Source: Gracilimonas sp017641085
GTDB lineage: Bacteria; Bacteroidota; Rhodothermia; Balneolales; Balneolaceae
NCBI RefSeq assembly: GCF_046115515.1
Contig: NZ_CP175953.1
Strand: one strand, 5' to 3'
DNA: 64,000 bases
Shown here piece after piece: positions 50,681 to 59,421 of this stretch. A model generated the notes under the pieces. It was not told the DNA's origin and made no database searches. It saw only the letters and a list, made by a program, of their open reading frames with translations. Position 1 is the first letter of the stretch. The number at the start of each line of letters is the position of its first letter. A program made the position numbers and the translations under genes.

Positions 50681-50869
50681 AAATATGCGCTGAGATTTTC
50701 GCTGTAATTGTGATTAGAGTGGCCTTTCCGGCCATGTTAAAAGCGTGCTAAATGTACGTAAATATCCCCTTATCTCAAAAGAACCGACATTTCGGTAACA
50801 TGCAGTTAACATAGCTGTAATCCGGACGCCAGAATGAATGCAACCGAAACTGCCCCTTACAGATACAGA

Positions 50870-50895
50870 AAAGCCCGAAGGTGAATTCGGGCTTT
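50870..50895 (-). terminator. Terminator after the choice-of-anchor B gene
   Basis: On the minus strand, AAAGCCCGAA, loop, TTCGGGCTTTT forms a hairpin 25 bases past the stop at 50920. Confidence 0.8.
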
Positions 50896-50919
50896 AAATT
50901 TCAGGAATTTGGCTGAAGG

Positions 50920-52278
50920 TTAATCCAAATTAGGGCGAACGATAAATAAGCCGGTTTCGATATCACTTAGAATAACCATTCCGCTTTCAAAATAGGGATA
51001 GTTACTCCAGGTTCCCTTAAAAGAGGAGGCATCGGTGGCAGGCTGAGTGTCGAAATAGGCAACGCGCTCAAGATTGGCATTTTCTACATCCGACAGGTCA
51101 AGAATCTGCAGTCCGGAATTATAATTCGTTTCGTAAGCATAATTTCCTTTCACATACAGGTTGTGATCAATGGAAAAGGTGCTGTGTTCGTAATATCCTA
51201 CAAATTCCGGATTCTCCAGATCGCGAACATCCCAAACATACGTTTTGGTACCGCGACCGAGGTTTCGCTCATCAAGTTCATCATTCATTAAAAAGTAAGA
51301 CTGATCTTCAGTCAACCAACCCTGGTGCGAGTACTGCATATCAGCCTGGCGCTCAAAGCCGATGGTGGTTGGGTTTTCTTTGTCTGAAACATCGGCGATA
51401 ACCACATTACCTTCGGCAGAGTTAAAGCACACTTCTTTACCCTGGTGCTCAGAATCAGGTCCGCTGTAAATTACGCACTGGGCATCGTGAATATAACCAG
51501 GAGCCACACGATAAAAGCCCGGTTCGGTATCGATGTAGCAACCGGAATACGTTGGGTTTTTGGGATCACGAATATCAATCATGTGTAAGCCGGTGCTGTC
51601 CCGGCTACCGCACATCATGGATTGCGTTACGCCGGCGGCATAAGCAAAACCGGTTTGCTCGTTTATAACAATGTTGTGGGATGGCCCGAACTGGTCGTAT
51701 AAAGCATCATGCTCGAGCAATATGGGTGAGCCGTCGTAGTCGCGAAGTTTGGTGAGGTCCAGCACCTGCATTCCATGGGGCTGAGCATCACTAACCACGA
51801 ATGCATGATTGTCATACACTTTCACATCGCGCCAGGAAGAGCCCTGATTGATTGATTTGGATCGTGCTGTGGTTCCAAGCCCGAGATTACAAGCCGGATA
51901 TTGATCAAGCGGAAGCGCTTTATACTTTGCATTAAGGTTCGATTCCGGCATCCGGCCAACCACTACCGGGTTCTCGGGATCAGAAATATCCACAAAAGAC
52001 ATTCCGTTCGTCAGGCCAACCAATGCATATTCTTTTTCGGTTTGTGGATCGGTCCAGCCCCAAATATCATTTAAATACACCCCGGATGACTGTCCGGTAA
52101 GCTCAAATATGGAAACATGGGCGAATAAATCCACATTGTCACAAGCATAATCCATGGCGGTGCCATCTTTGCAAGGAAAAGGGGCGTCACTTTTTTCTTT
52201 TGTTTCGGAAAGGTCACAGCTTGAAAAAAACAGGGCCAAAACGGTGATGGCGACAGGTAAAGGGGAACGGTTAAACAT
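50920..52278 (-). CDS. Choice-of-anchor B family lipoprotein
   Basis: A 452-residue protein. The start MFNRSPLPVAITVLALFFSSC has a lipobox Cys at about residue 21, indicating a lipoprotein. The body is built from LVIVD-type beta-propeller repeats, each ending in 'DISDPENP' style text: GMSFVDISDPENPVVVGRM, VIADVSDKENPTTIGFERQ, LQILDLSDVENANLERVAYF. NDIWGWTDPQTEKEYALVG is characteristic of the choice-of-anchor B family (TIGR04312-like). Function is unknown; a surface-exposed propeller scaffold or enzyme is probable. It is transcribed alone. Confidence 0.85.
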   Translation of the reverse strand: MFNRSPLPVAITVLALFFSSCDLSETKEKSDAPFPCKDGTAMDYACDNVDLFAHVSIFELTGQSSGVYLNDIWGWTDPQTEKEYALVGLTNGMSFVDISDPENPVVVGRMPESNLNAKYKALPLDQYPACNLGLGTTARSKSINQGSSWRDVKVYDNHAFVVSDAQPHGMQVLDLTKLRDYDGSPILLEHDALYDQFGPSHNIVINEQTGFAYAAGVTQSMMCGSRDSTGLHMIDIRDPKNPTYSGCYIDTEPGFYRVAPGYIHDAQCVIYSGPDSEHQGKEVCFNSAEGNVVIADVSDKENPTTIGFERQADMQYSHQGWLTEDQSYFLMNDELDERNLGRGTKTYVWDVRDLENPEFVGYYEHSTFSIDHNLYVKGNYAYETNYNSGLQILDLSDVENANLERVAYFDTQPATDASSFKGTWSNYPYFESGMVILSDIETGLFIVRPNLD

Positions 52279-52476
52279 AAGGCGGTTGATTAATCTCTTA
52301 GAATGTTCAGAAATATAAACGATAAATACTCAGAAAACATATTCAATGTAAGCAGGTATGAGTACTTTAATGATAAACTCTGGTCCGAATATATTATTCT
52401 GACTAAGGACCAAATAAGATTTTAAACGTTATTTCAGTTACTTTTGATCTTGAATAAATTAAGGTAAGGAGCAAAT

Positions 52477-53001
52477 ATGTTCTTGTTAATGCGTTACATC
52501 GCCAAGCTGCTAAAAGCACTGGCTTCTGAAGCCTCGCCTGGGCAGATAGCAGGTGGTATCATCCTTGGAATGATAATCGGGCTTACTCCCCTGTCGTCGT
52601 TGCATAATCTGTTAATTGTTGTGCTGATTCTGGTACTTAAAGTCAATATCGGGATGGCCATTCTCTCATTTACCATCTTCAGCGGAATAGCTTATCTCGC
52701 AGACCCGCTATTTCACAGCTTCGGAGTTTGGTTGCTGGAGCTGGAAAGTATGCAGGAAACCTGGACGGCAATGTATAACAACGAATGGGTTGCTCTTACC
52801 GAATTCTATAACACCGTAGTTATCGGAAGTTTTGTGATCGCCATTTTACTATGCTTCCCTGTTTTTTCATTGGTCCGGTATGGGGTTTTGCAGTATCGGG
52901 AGCACATTCATGCCAAAATCCAAAAATGGAAGATTGTGCAGGCTTTTAAGGGCACTAAATTCTACAGCATTTATCAAACAGTAAACAGGGTGAGAGGATA
53001 A
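52477..53001 (+). CDS. TIGR03546 family membrane protein
   Basis: A 174-residue inner-membrane protein with DUF2062-like features: LASEASPGQIAGGIILGMIIG with LTPLSSLHNLLIVVLILVLK, then IFSGIAYLADPLFHSFGVWL and a last helix before a basic cytosolic tail (REHIHAKIQKWKIVQAFKGT). The match is to TIGR03546, a family seen beside TIGR03545. ATG 52489 (MRYIAKLL) is another possible start; 52477 has AGGTAAGGAG upstream. It lies four bases before the TIGR03545 gene, so the two are co-transcribed and probably function together. Function is unknown. Confidence 0.82.
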   Translation: MFLLMRYIAKLLKALASEASPGQIAGGIILGMIIGLTPLSSLHNLLIVVLILVLKVNIGMAILSFTIFSGIAYLADPLFHSFGVWLLELESMQETWTAMYNNEWVALTEFYNTVVIGSFVIAILLCFPVFSLVRYGVLQYREHIHAKIQKWKIVQAFKGTKFYSIYQTVNRVRG

Positions 53002-53005
53002 GGCG

Positions 53006-54850
53006 ATGAGAATAGGCGGAATAATTACGGTTTTAGTACTGGCGGGCATTGGATTTGCCGCAACTTATTTCATTACCGAGGAGTGGGTGGAAGGGCAAAT
53101 TGAATACCAGGGTAGCATATTGAATGAAGCCAAAGTAGAGCTGGATGGTTTTGATTTCAGCTTATGGGACCTCCACATAAAATGGAGCCGTTTGCAGGTG
53201 GCTAATTCCAACAACACCATGCAAAACACTTTCGAAACCGGGGAAACCGAGTTCAGCATGGAGTTCTGGCCCCTTATTCTCCGTAACAAAGTGATTGTAG
53301 ATAATGTGAGGCTGACAGGCTTTCAGATGGACACGGAACGCGAAACGGATGGTTCGTTTGAAATACCGGAAGAAGTTAAGAATGAAGAACCCGGATTTGT
53401 GTATAGCGTGGTTAGTCAGGTGACCAGCGAGGCAAAAAAGAATGCCGAAGTTAAATTTACGGATGTTCGGGACGACCTGAATGTGGACAGCCTGATGGCA
53501 AAGGTGAATATTCAATCCGTTGATAAAATTGATTCGCTAAGGCAGGGAATTCAGCAGAAGTATGCCAAATGGGACAGTACCTTTAAGAATACAAAGGTGA
53601 ATGAAGAGGTTGCCAAAGTTCGGAGTACGGTGGAATCCATCAACCCAAAAGAAATTAAAAACCCGAAGCAGGTGGTGGAGGCCATTGAAAATGTGCAGAA
53701 ACTTCGAAAACAGGTAGATTCACTGAAAACCCGTGCCGAAAAACTGAAGAAAGACTTTGAACAGGATTATGGAACTACCCGAAATGATATTGACCAGGTG
53801 GATAACTGGATCAGGGATGATTATCAGCGGGCTCTCAGCGTTGCCAAACTACCGGATTTGGACGTTCAGAATATTGGGAAAGCCTTATTTGGTCAAAATT
53901 TGTTAGGTGACTATGCCGCTTATCTTGAATACGTAGCTATTGCCCGGGAGTATGGAAGCCGGTTGGTTGGGGAAGAGGATTCGGTGCAGGAAATCCCAAG
54001 ATATGAGGGGCTGGATTACGAGTTTTCGGATAAATATGATTATCCGGGATTCTGGTTTAAAAACATTGAACTGTCCGGTAAAACAAAATCGGATATCTCT
54101 ATTTCAGGAACGGTAACCGATATCAGCAGCAGCCAGAAAAAGACCGGTCAGCCGGTAAAGTTTAATGTGCAGGGGCAGGATGAGAATGAGGTTGCATTGA
54201 CGGTAAACGGCGAGTTTAATTACCTGGAAGAAGAACCGCGCGAAAGCTTTAGGGTGAATTATTCCGGCTTTACCCTATCCAAAGCGAGGTTGTCTGGCTC
54301 TGATTTGTTACCGTATGAACTGAAAACCGGAACGGGTGAACTGAATGTTGAGATGAGCATCATTGACAAGCGGATTGACAGCCGCATCGATTATCTCGCC
54401 AAAAATATCAGCTTTGATTTTGCTGCTGCTGGAAAACCCAAGAACCGGGTGGAATCCCTGATCCGAAATGCCATTGGAAGTACCGATCAGGTTGATGTTA
54501 CGGCACTGGTGGATAATGTGGACGGTCCGTTACGGGTACGTGTGCGATCCAACGTGGATGATTTATTTATGAATGCGCTGAAGCAAACCGTAAGCCAGGA
54601 AGTGGAAAACGCGAAGCGTAAAATCAGGGCGGAAGTGCAGAAGGAGGTTGCCGGTAAAAAGCAGCAGCTGGAAAAGCTTAAAGCCGAAAAAGAGGCCGAG
54701 CTGCGCAAACGCTACGAAGAACTTCAGGCCAAAGTAGATGAGCAGCTGCAAGTTGTAGAAGAAAAAAAGAAAGAGCTGGAAGAGCGCAAGAAAGAATTAG
54801 AAGACTCGCTGAAGGACAAGATCAAAGACAAGATTGGGATTGATTTCTAA
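53006..54850 (+). CDS. TIGR03545 family protein with coiled coil
   Basis: A 614-residue protein with a single N-terminal membrane helix (GGIITVLVLAGIGFAATYFI), then a large mostly extracytoplasmic part: LILRNKVIVDNVRLTGFQMD in an AsmA-like strand pattern, a middle helical region (VRSTVESINPKEIKNPKQVV and IENVQKLRKQVDSLKTRAEK), beta strands (FSDKYDYPGFWFKNIELSGK), and a long C-terminal coiled coil (KQQLEKLKAEKEAELRKRYE, then EELQAKVDEQLQVVEEKKKE). The combination matches TIGR03545. Such AsmA-like proteins may move lipids across the periplasm, but this is inference. Its stop overlaps the convergent gene's stop by four bases. Confidence 0.82.
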   Translation: MRIGGIITVLVLAGIGFAATYFITEEWVEGQIEYQGSILNEAKVELDGFDFSLWDLHIKWSRLQVANSNNTMQNTFETGETEFSMEFWPLILRNKVIVDNVRLTGFQMDTERETDGSFEIPEEVKNEEPGFVYSVVSQVTSEAKKNAEVKFTDVRDDLNVDSLMAKVNIQSVDKIDSLRQGIQQKYAKWDSTFKNTKVNEEVAKVRSTVESINPKEIKNPKQVVEAIENVQKLRKQVDSLKTRAEKLKKDFEQDYGTTRNDIDQVDNWIRDDYQRALSVAKLPDLDVQNIGKALFGQNLLGDYAAYLEYVAIAREYGSRLVGEEDSVQEIPRYEGLDYEFSDKYDYPGFWFKNIELSGKTKSDISISGTVTDISSSQKKTGQPVKFNVQGQDENEVALTVNGEFNYLEEEPRESFRVNYSGFTLSKARLSGSDLLPYELKTGTGELNVEMSIIDKRIDSRIDYLAKNISFDFAAAGKPKNRVESLIRNAIGSTDQVDVTALVDNVDGPLRVRVRSNVDDLFMNALKQTVSQEVENAKRKIRAEVQKEVAGKKQQLEKLKAEKEAELRKRYEELQAKVDEQLQVVEEKKKELEERKKELEDSLKDKIKDKIGIDF

Positions 54851-55461
54851 AACCTCAGGCTAAGTCCGGCTGAAAGTGCCGATCGCCTCTGATTGAAATC
54901 AGAATCATCGAGTGGAAAATAAAGGCGAAAGTCGCCGCTGAAAAAGAAGTTTTTATAAATCGGAATGTCTGCTCTAAAACCCGTAGCAAGATTTAAGTAG
55001 GTTTCTTTGATTGTAATCAGAGGTTCTGCCTGTATGTTAGCTGGTAACATTCCAGAGCGGGTTTGTTCAATTACTGTTTGATTGATATTCAGCCCTGAAT
55101 ACACACCTAAAACCACCGGAGTGTCAACGGTTTGCAGTTTTATGGTTGACCCAATAGCATGTCCTTTAAAATTATATTGGGGGCAATCCAGACAGGCATA
55201 GGTGTTAAGTCGGTCAGTTTCTCTTCGTAATGAACCGTTTAGCCCGACACTTAGCTCCGATTTTTCAAAATTGAGAAAAGGGTAGAAGGCCTCAATCTCA
55301 TACATCACTGTGTGATCTTGTTCATAGTCAGGATTAAAAGAATGGCCGCTAATTCTTTGTATGCCTGTTTTTAAATTTATCTCCGGAGAAAAAGACTGGG
55401 CGAGTACTTGCCCCGGAATCAAAAAGAACAGGATTATGGTTAAGTGCTTCATCTCAATCAC
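54847..55461 (-). CDS. Exported beta-barrel-like protein of unknown function
   Basis: A 204-residue protein with a signal peptide (MIEMKHLTIILFFLIPGQVL to AQ). The mature part alternates polar and aromatic residues in strands: FSPEINLKTGIQRISGHSF, YEIEAFYPFLNFEKSELSVG, TVIEQTRSGMLPANIQAEPL, and ends in SALSAGLSLRF, the Phe-terminated strand typical of outer-membrane beta barrels. I do not recognise the family. It overlaps the preceding TIGR03545 gene by four bases at their 3' ends. ATG 55461 is a reasonable start, though an internal Met (MKHL) four codons in is also possible. Confidence 0.7.
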   Translation of the reverse strand: MIEMKHLTIILFFLIPGQVLAQSFSPEINLKTGIQRISGHSFNPDYEQDHTVMYEIEAFYPFLNFEKSELSVGLNGSLRRETDRLNTYACLDCPQYNFKGHAIGSTIKLQTVDTPVVLGVYSGLNINQTVIEQTRSGMLPANIQAEPLITIKETYLNLATGFRADIPIYKNFFFSGDFRLYFPLDDSDFNQRRSALSAGLSLRF

Positions 55462-55493
55462 CTGAGTTACCGTTTCTTCAAATATAAAAGAGA

Positions 55494-57491
55494 TTATTTA
55501 GATAGCAACATCTTCTGTGTGAAGGTAACTTCACCGGCTCTCAGCTGATAGAAATACACTCCGCTGGATAAACCGGAAGCATCAAACGTGGCCATATGTG
55601 AACCGGCACTTTTCATTCCATCCACCAAAGTCACAACTTTTTGTCCAAGTACATTATAAACGGACAGGGTAACATCAACCGCATTTTTTAACTCATAACT
55701 AATGTTGGTAGTTGGGTTAAACGGATTTGGGTAGTTTTGGTGAAGGTTGAAATCGTCGGCGATGGTTGGGTTTTCGTCTTCATTGGAAGTAGGAGTTTCA
55801 AAGGTCTGATTGGTGTTCACCGAGCCTTTAGTGTTAGATTCGGTGAATGCCCAGCTAAAGTCCTTGTATGCTGAACCGGTTCCTTCAAGAGAAAGTGAAC
55901 TGCCCACAGAACTGTTGCCGGGCTGTTCCACTCCAATGTCCGTACTTTCAACATCCTGGGCAGGGCCGTCAACCGCAGTAAAAGCACCTTCATAAGAAAG
56001 AAACTGAATGAGTTCGCCGCCAATATCCAGGCTCATGCCATCCGGGCTACCGTTTTGTAATCCGTTTACCGGAAGATCCACATAGAAAATGGAAATACCG
56101 TTTTCGGTATCGCCGGCGGTAAAATCGTTGCCGGAGTAGGTGGCATAAACGGAGCCGCCATTTCCGTTGTACAGGCTTAGGGTGACATCGGTGAGGTCAG
56201 CGAATTCCGAATTTACCGCAATTTCTACAAATTCCCCCTGATCACCGCCGTCATTATCATAATGCATTTCATTTATCCAGGCAGCTGAGGGTGTTTCCCC
56301 ATCATTATCCCGAATGGTAATCTCAGTGGAGTTCGCAGACCCAATCACCGCTTGCTGTGGCCCGGAAACGTTTTCTAATCCCAATAAAATGGTTTCGTCT
56401 CCTTCTTCCAGGTCATCATCAATTAAGGTGAGAGTCACCGATTGTCGATCTAAGGATCCGGCCGGGAAGGTTACGCTTTGGCTGGTAAAGACCTGGAAGT
56501 CATCGCCGGAAGTAGCGGTTCCACCCGAGTAAATCACATCCACCGTAGTGGCTGTATCTGCATTTGGGTTGGTGATGGAAAGCTCGATTTCTATGGCTCC
56601 GTCTCCTTCACTGAAGTTCAAAACAGAAGCTGAAAATTCTACGTTAGTCTGGCTGATTTCACCTTCAAAATAAGCGCGCTCTACCAGGGATGGGTCAATC
56701 ACAAATGGGTTCACTTCATTCCCTTGTATATCCGCGATGGCACACGTCCTCTCGTATTCCGTGGTTGAAACCGCGTCCACAGAATTCCAGTTGCGGAGAA
56801 AATCTTTCTGAATTTCAAAGAAAATAGGGTCGGCATTGTCGGCCTGTGTTTTGTACATGGTGTAGAAGTAGAAAACGGCACGGGCAATATCACCTTTTAC
56901 GCTTTCGCGGGGTTCCCAGCTGGCCGAATAAGAACTGTTGGGGTGTGAATCCCTGTACTCGCTGTATTCATCAACTACATTGCCATCAGGATTGGAAACA
57001 TCCTGATCAAGACGCCACCAGGTATCGGTTTCCTGGTCCGGAATTTCATAAAAAGGGTGATTTCCGCGGGCACTGTTGGCGCGGGAATAGGCCGGAAAAA
57101 GATGATGCATATCGGAACGAGCAGGCTCCGTTGAAGCTCCCTTACTTTGCGGCCAGCTGTGTTCTGCGTTTACGTCTTTTTCAAAAGCATCCGTACTTGG
57201 ATCGTTATTGGGATCGAGATAGATTCTATAGCCGGTATAAATTGTGGTCAAAGAATCATTTTTATTATCAATTTCAGAATAGAGAATATCCCGGGCGTTA
57301 TCATAGCTGATGTTATCTGTGGTTCCGTATTCCTGTACCAATGCATCCAGCAGTTCCTGCCCGGAGAGTTCTGGAAAAATCTGGGTGCCTTGTGTCGGAC
57401 AACTTTGAGAAAATGCGGAGGTGGAGAAAAGCAGTGAAAACACAAAGATTAAAGCCGCTGCTTTTTGGGTGATGGAATTTGGGTATGCCAT
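55494..57491 (-). CDS. Secreted endonuclease I with Calx-beta domain and T9SS sorting domain
   Basis: A 665-residue exported protein. The signal peptide (to SAFSQ, about residue 29) is followed by an endonuclease I domain with EHSWPQSKGASTEPARSDMH and HLFPAYSRANSARGNHPFYE (H-x-N and metal residues). A Calx-beta domain (NFSEGDGAIEIELSI, about 290-390) and a lamin-tail-like stretch follow. The C-terminus is a type A T9SS sorting domain: FNLHQNYPNPFNPTT, SVYNVLGQKV, and FTQKMLLSK. The nuclease would be exported and attached to the outside, degrading extracellular DNA for nutrients. It is a single gene between two other minus-strand genes. Confidence 0.93.
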   Translation of the reverse strand: MAYPNSITQKAAALIFVFSLLFSTSAFSQSCPTQGTQIFPELSGQELLDALVQEYGTTDNISYDNARDILYSEIDNKNDSLTTIYTGYRIYLDPNNDPSTDAFEKDVNAEHSWPQSKGASTEPARSDMHHLFPAYSRANSARGNHPFYEIPDQETDTWWRLDQDVSNPDGNVVDEYSEYRDSHPNSSYSASWEPRESVKGDIARAVFYFYTMYKTQADNADPIFFEIQKDFLRNWNSVDAVSTTEYERTCAIADIQGNEVNPFVIDPSLVERAYFEGEISQTNVEFSASVLNFSEGDGAIEIELSITNPNADTATTVDVIYSGGTATSGDDFQVFTSQSVTFPAGSLDRQSVTLTLIDDDLEEGDETILLGLENVSGPQQAVIGSANSTEITIRDNDGETPSAAWINEMHYDNDGGDQGEFVEIAVNSEFADLTDVTLSLYNGNGGSVYATYSGNDFTAGDTENGISIFYVDLPVNGLQNGSPDGMSLDIGGELIQFLSYEGAFTAVDGPAQDVESTDIGVEQPGNSSVGSSLSLEGTGSAYKDFSWAFTESNTKGSVNTNQTFETPTSNEDENPTIADDFNLHQNYPNPFNPTTNISYELKNAVDVTLSVYNVLGQKVVTLVDGMKSAGSHMATFDASGLSSGVYFYQLRAGEVTFTQKMLLSK

Positions 57492-57655
57492 GCCTTCCGG
57501 TTGGATTAGATGATCGTTTTTAAAAAAGAAGTGGTGACGGCACGATTTACGGTTGTGCCGGTGGAAGCTTCCCTGTCCTTATTACCGGGAATTACACATC
57601 GGCCATAATATAAGATTTCTAAGCGGGAGTGGGATAAATCTTTTGTAAGGAACCA

Positions 57656-59323
57656 TCAGGTATTTGAATCTGCCAGGTATTCATGAACATATTTGATGGC
57701 CATGGACCCTTCCCCCACAGCAGAGGCCACACGATTCATGGCTCCGGCACGCACATCGCCGGCCGCAAAAATACCGGGTGAGCAAGTTTCTAACAGAAAT
57801 GGCTGTCGGTCCAGCTTCCAAGTTTTTTTAAAATTATCGTATCGCTGCAGATCTCTCCCGGTTTCAATAAATCCGCGTTCACTTTTAATAACATCCGCTT
57901 TGATCCAGTCGGTATAGGGCCGGGCACCGATAAAAATGAAGAGTCCATCTGCCTCCACATCTTGCCGGTCGTCTTTCTGATTATTGAACAAAACCAACTT
58001 CTCAAGCTTTCCATCACCACAGGCTTCTTCCACTTCGGTGTGGGCTATCACTTCGATGTTTTCTGTATCATTAAGCTGATGTATCAGGTACGAAGACATG
58101 CTTGAAACCAACGATTTTCCGCGAATCAAAATCTTCACGTCTTTTGCAAAAGTGGATAAATACATAGCGGCTTGTCCTGCTGAGTTCCCACCCCCAACGA
58201 TGTACACCTGCTTATCCTTGAAAGCATGGGCTTCCGTCATGGCTGCACCATAGTAAATCCCGGCGCCCGTAAAATCGGAAATCCCTTTGCTTTCCAGCTT
58301 CCGGTAATTAACCCCGGTGGTAACCACCACCGCCTTGGCATTAATCTCAGAACCGTCCGCCATTTTTACGGTTTTGTATTGATCGGTGAGTGAGATGTCA
58401 ACCACTTCCTGCGGAGATAAAAACTCCACGCCAAAACGTTTCGCCTGTGTGATGGCACGGCGGGCTAAATCAGACCCACTCAATCCTTTGGGGAATCCGA
58501 GATAATTTTCGATCCGCGAGCTTGTTCCCGCCTGGCCGCCCGGCGCCCGCTTTTCGATAAGCAGTGTTTTCAGTCCTTCCGAACCTCCGTAAACGGCTGC
58601 GGCAAGTCCGGCAGGACCGGCACCAATGATAGCTACGTCATAAATGGTTTCATTTGCGGTGGGATTTCTTCCCAGCTTCTCAGCAATGGTTTTAGGGGAG
58701 GGTTCGGTAAAATGACTTCCATCTTCAAAAAAGATAGCTGGTAGGTCGTTGGTATTGATTTCGTAATCATCCAGAAGCTCCCGGGCTTTATCATTAGCTT
58801 CAATATCAAGCCAGCGGTAGGGAATCAGATTTCCGGAAAGGTAGTCTTTGACCGCATGAGACTTTGGCGAGTACTGATAGCCTACCAGTCGTATTCCATG
58901 AAATTCCGGTTTGAAATCAGCGAGCCATTCATCCAGTTGGTCATCCAGAACAGGATAAAGTTTTTCTTCGGGAGGATCCCAGGGTTTCAATAAATAATAA
59001 TCCAGCTGCACATCGTTGATGGCTTTGATAGCGGCTTCCATATCGGAATAAGCAGTCAGTAACACGCGCTTGGCATCGGGGTAGGTTTGCCTGGCCTTTT
59101 CCAGAAACTCGACTCCCATCATCTCCGGCATGCGCTGATCGCTGAGAAAGAGTGCTACTGTTTCACCCTTTTTCTTCAGCTCAGGCAACGACTCCAGGGC
59201 TTCTCTGCAAGAATCGGTACTCATAATCCGATACTCACTGCGGTATTTGTTGCGCAAATCTCTCGTTACCGCACGAAGGACCTGGGCATCATCATCAATT
59301 ACAAAAATGATCGGTTTACTCAT
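57656..59323 (-). CDS. Response-regulator receiver fused to thioredoxin-reductase-like flavoprotein (no CxxC)
   Basis: A 555-residue cytoplasmic fusion. Residues 1-120 are a REC domain: acidic pocket D10-D12, phospho-acceptor D62 in LSDQRMP, T90 and K113 (LLKPW). Residues about 140-220 look like a thioredoxin-fold domain (PAIFFEDGSHFTEP) without a CxxC. Residues 228-550 are a TrxR-like flavoprotein: FAD motif IIGAGPAGLAAA (GAGPAG 234-239), NADPH motif IVGGGNSAGQAAMY. The usual redox CxxC, expected near 356-362, is GIYYGAAMTEA, so no active-site disulphide is present. Predicted: a signal-controlled flavin oxidoreductase. It follows the histidine kinase gene by 95 bases. Confidence 0.88.
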   Translation of the reverse strand: MSKPIIFVIDDDAQVLRAVTRDLRNKYRSEYRIMSTDSCREALESLPELKKKGETVALFLSDQRMPEMMGVEFLEKARQTYPDAKRVLLTAYSDMEAAIKAINDVQLDYYLLKPWDPPEEKLYPVLDDQLDEWLADFKPEFHGIRLVGYQYSPKSHAVKDYLSGNLIPYRWLDIEANDKARELLDDYEINTNDLPAIFFEDGSHFTEPSPKTIAEKLGRNPTANETIYDVAIIGAGPAGLAAAVYGGSEGLKTLLIEKRAPGGQAGTSSRIENYLGFPKGLSGSDLARRAITQAKRFGVEFLSPQEVVDISLTDQYKTVKMADGSEINAKAVVVTTGVNYRKLESKGISDFTGAGIYYGAAMTEAHAFKDKQVYIVGGGNSAGQAAMYLSTFAKDVKILIRGKSLVSSMSSYLIHQLNDTENIEVIAHTEVEEACGDGKLEKLVLFNNQKDDRQDVEADGLFIFIGARPYTDWIKADVIKSERGFIETGRDLQRYDNFKKTWKLDRQPFLLETCSPGIFAAGDVRAGAMNRVASAVGEGSMAIKYVHEYLADSNT

Positions 59324-59330
59324 TCCTGAA

Positions 59331-59421
59331 GGAATTAAAAATTTAAAATTTAAAATTAAGGACGAGGCTATAATTAAATGCTGAGGATAATTTTAAATTT
59401 TTCATCTTTAATTTTGAATTA
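59331..59421. repeat. AT-rich long hairpin, copy 2
   Basis: GAATTAAAAATTTAAAATTT (59332-59351) and the complementary-type TTTTAAATTTTTCATC...ATTTTGAATTAG (59391-59421) lie between the kinase and REC-TrxR genes. The kinase stop codon is at 59419-59421 within it. Confidence 0.7.

Noticed and set aside
57656..59323. Ordinary thioredoxin reductase (TrxB)
   Set aside because: The redox CxxC is missing and a receiver domain is fused to the N-terminus.
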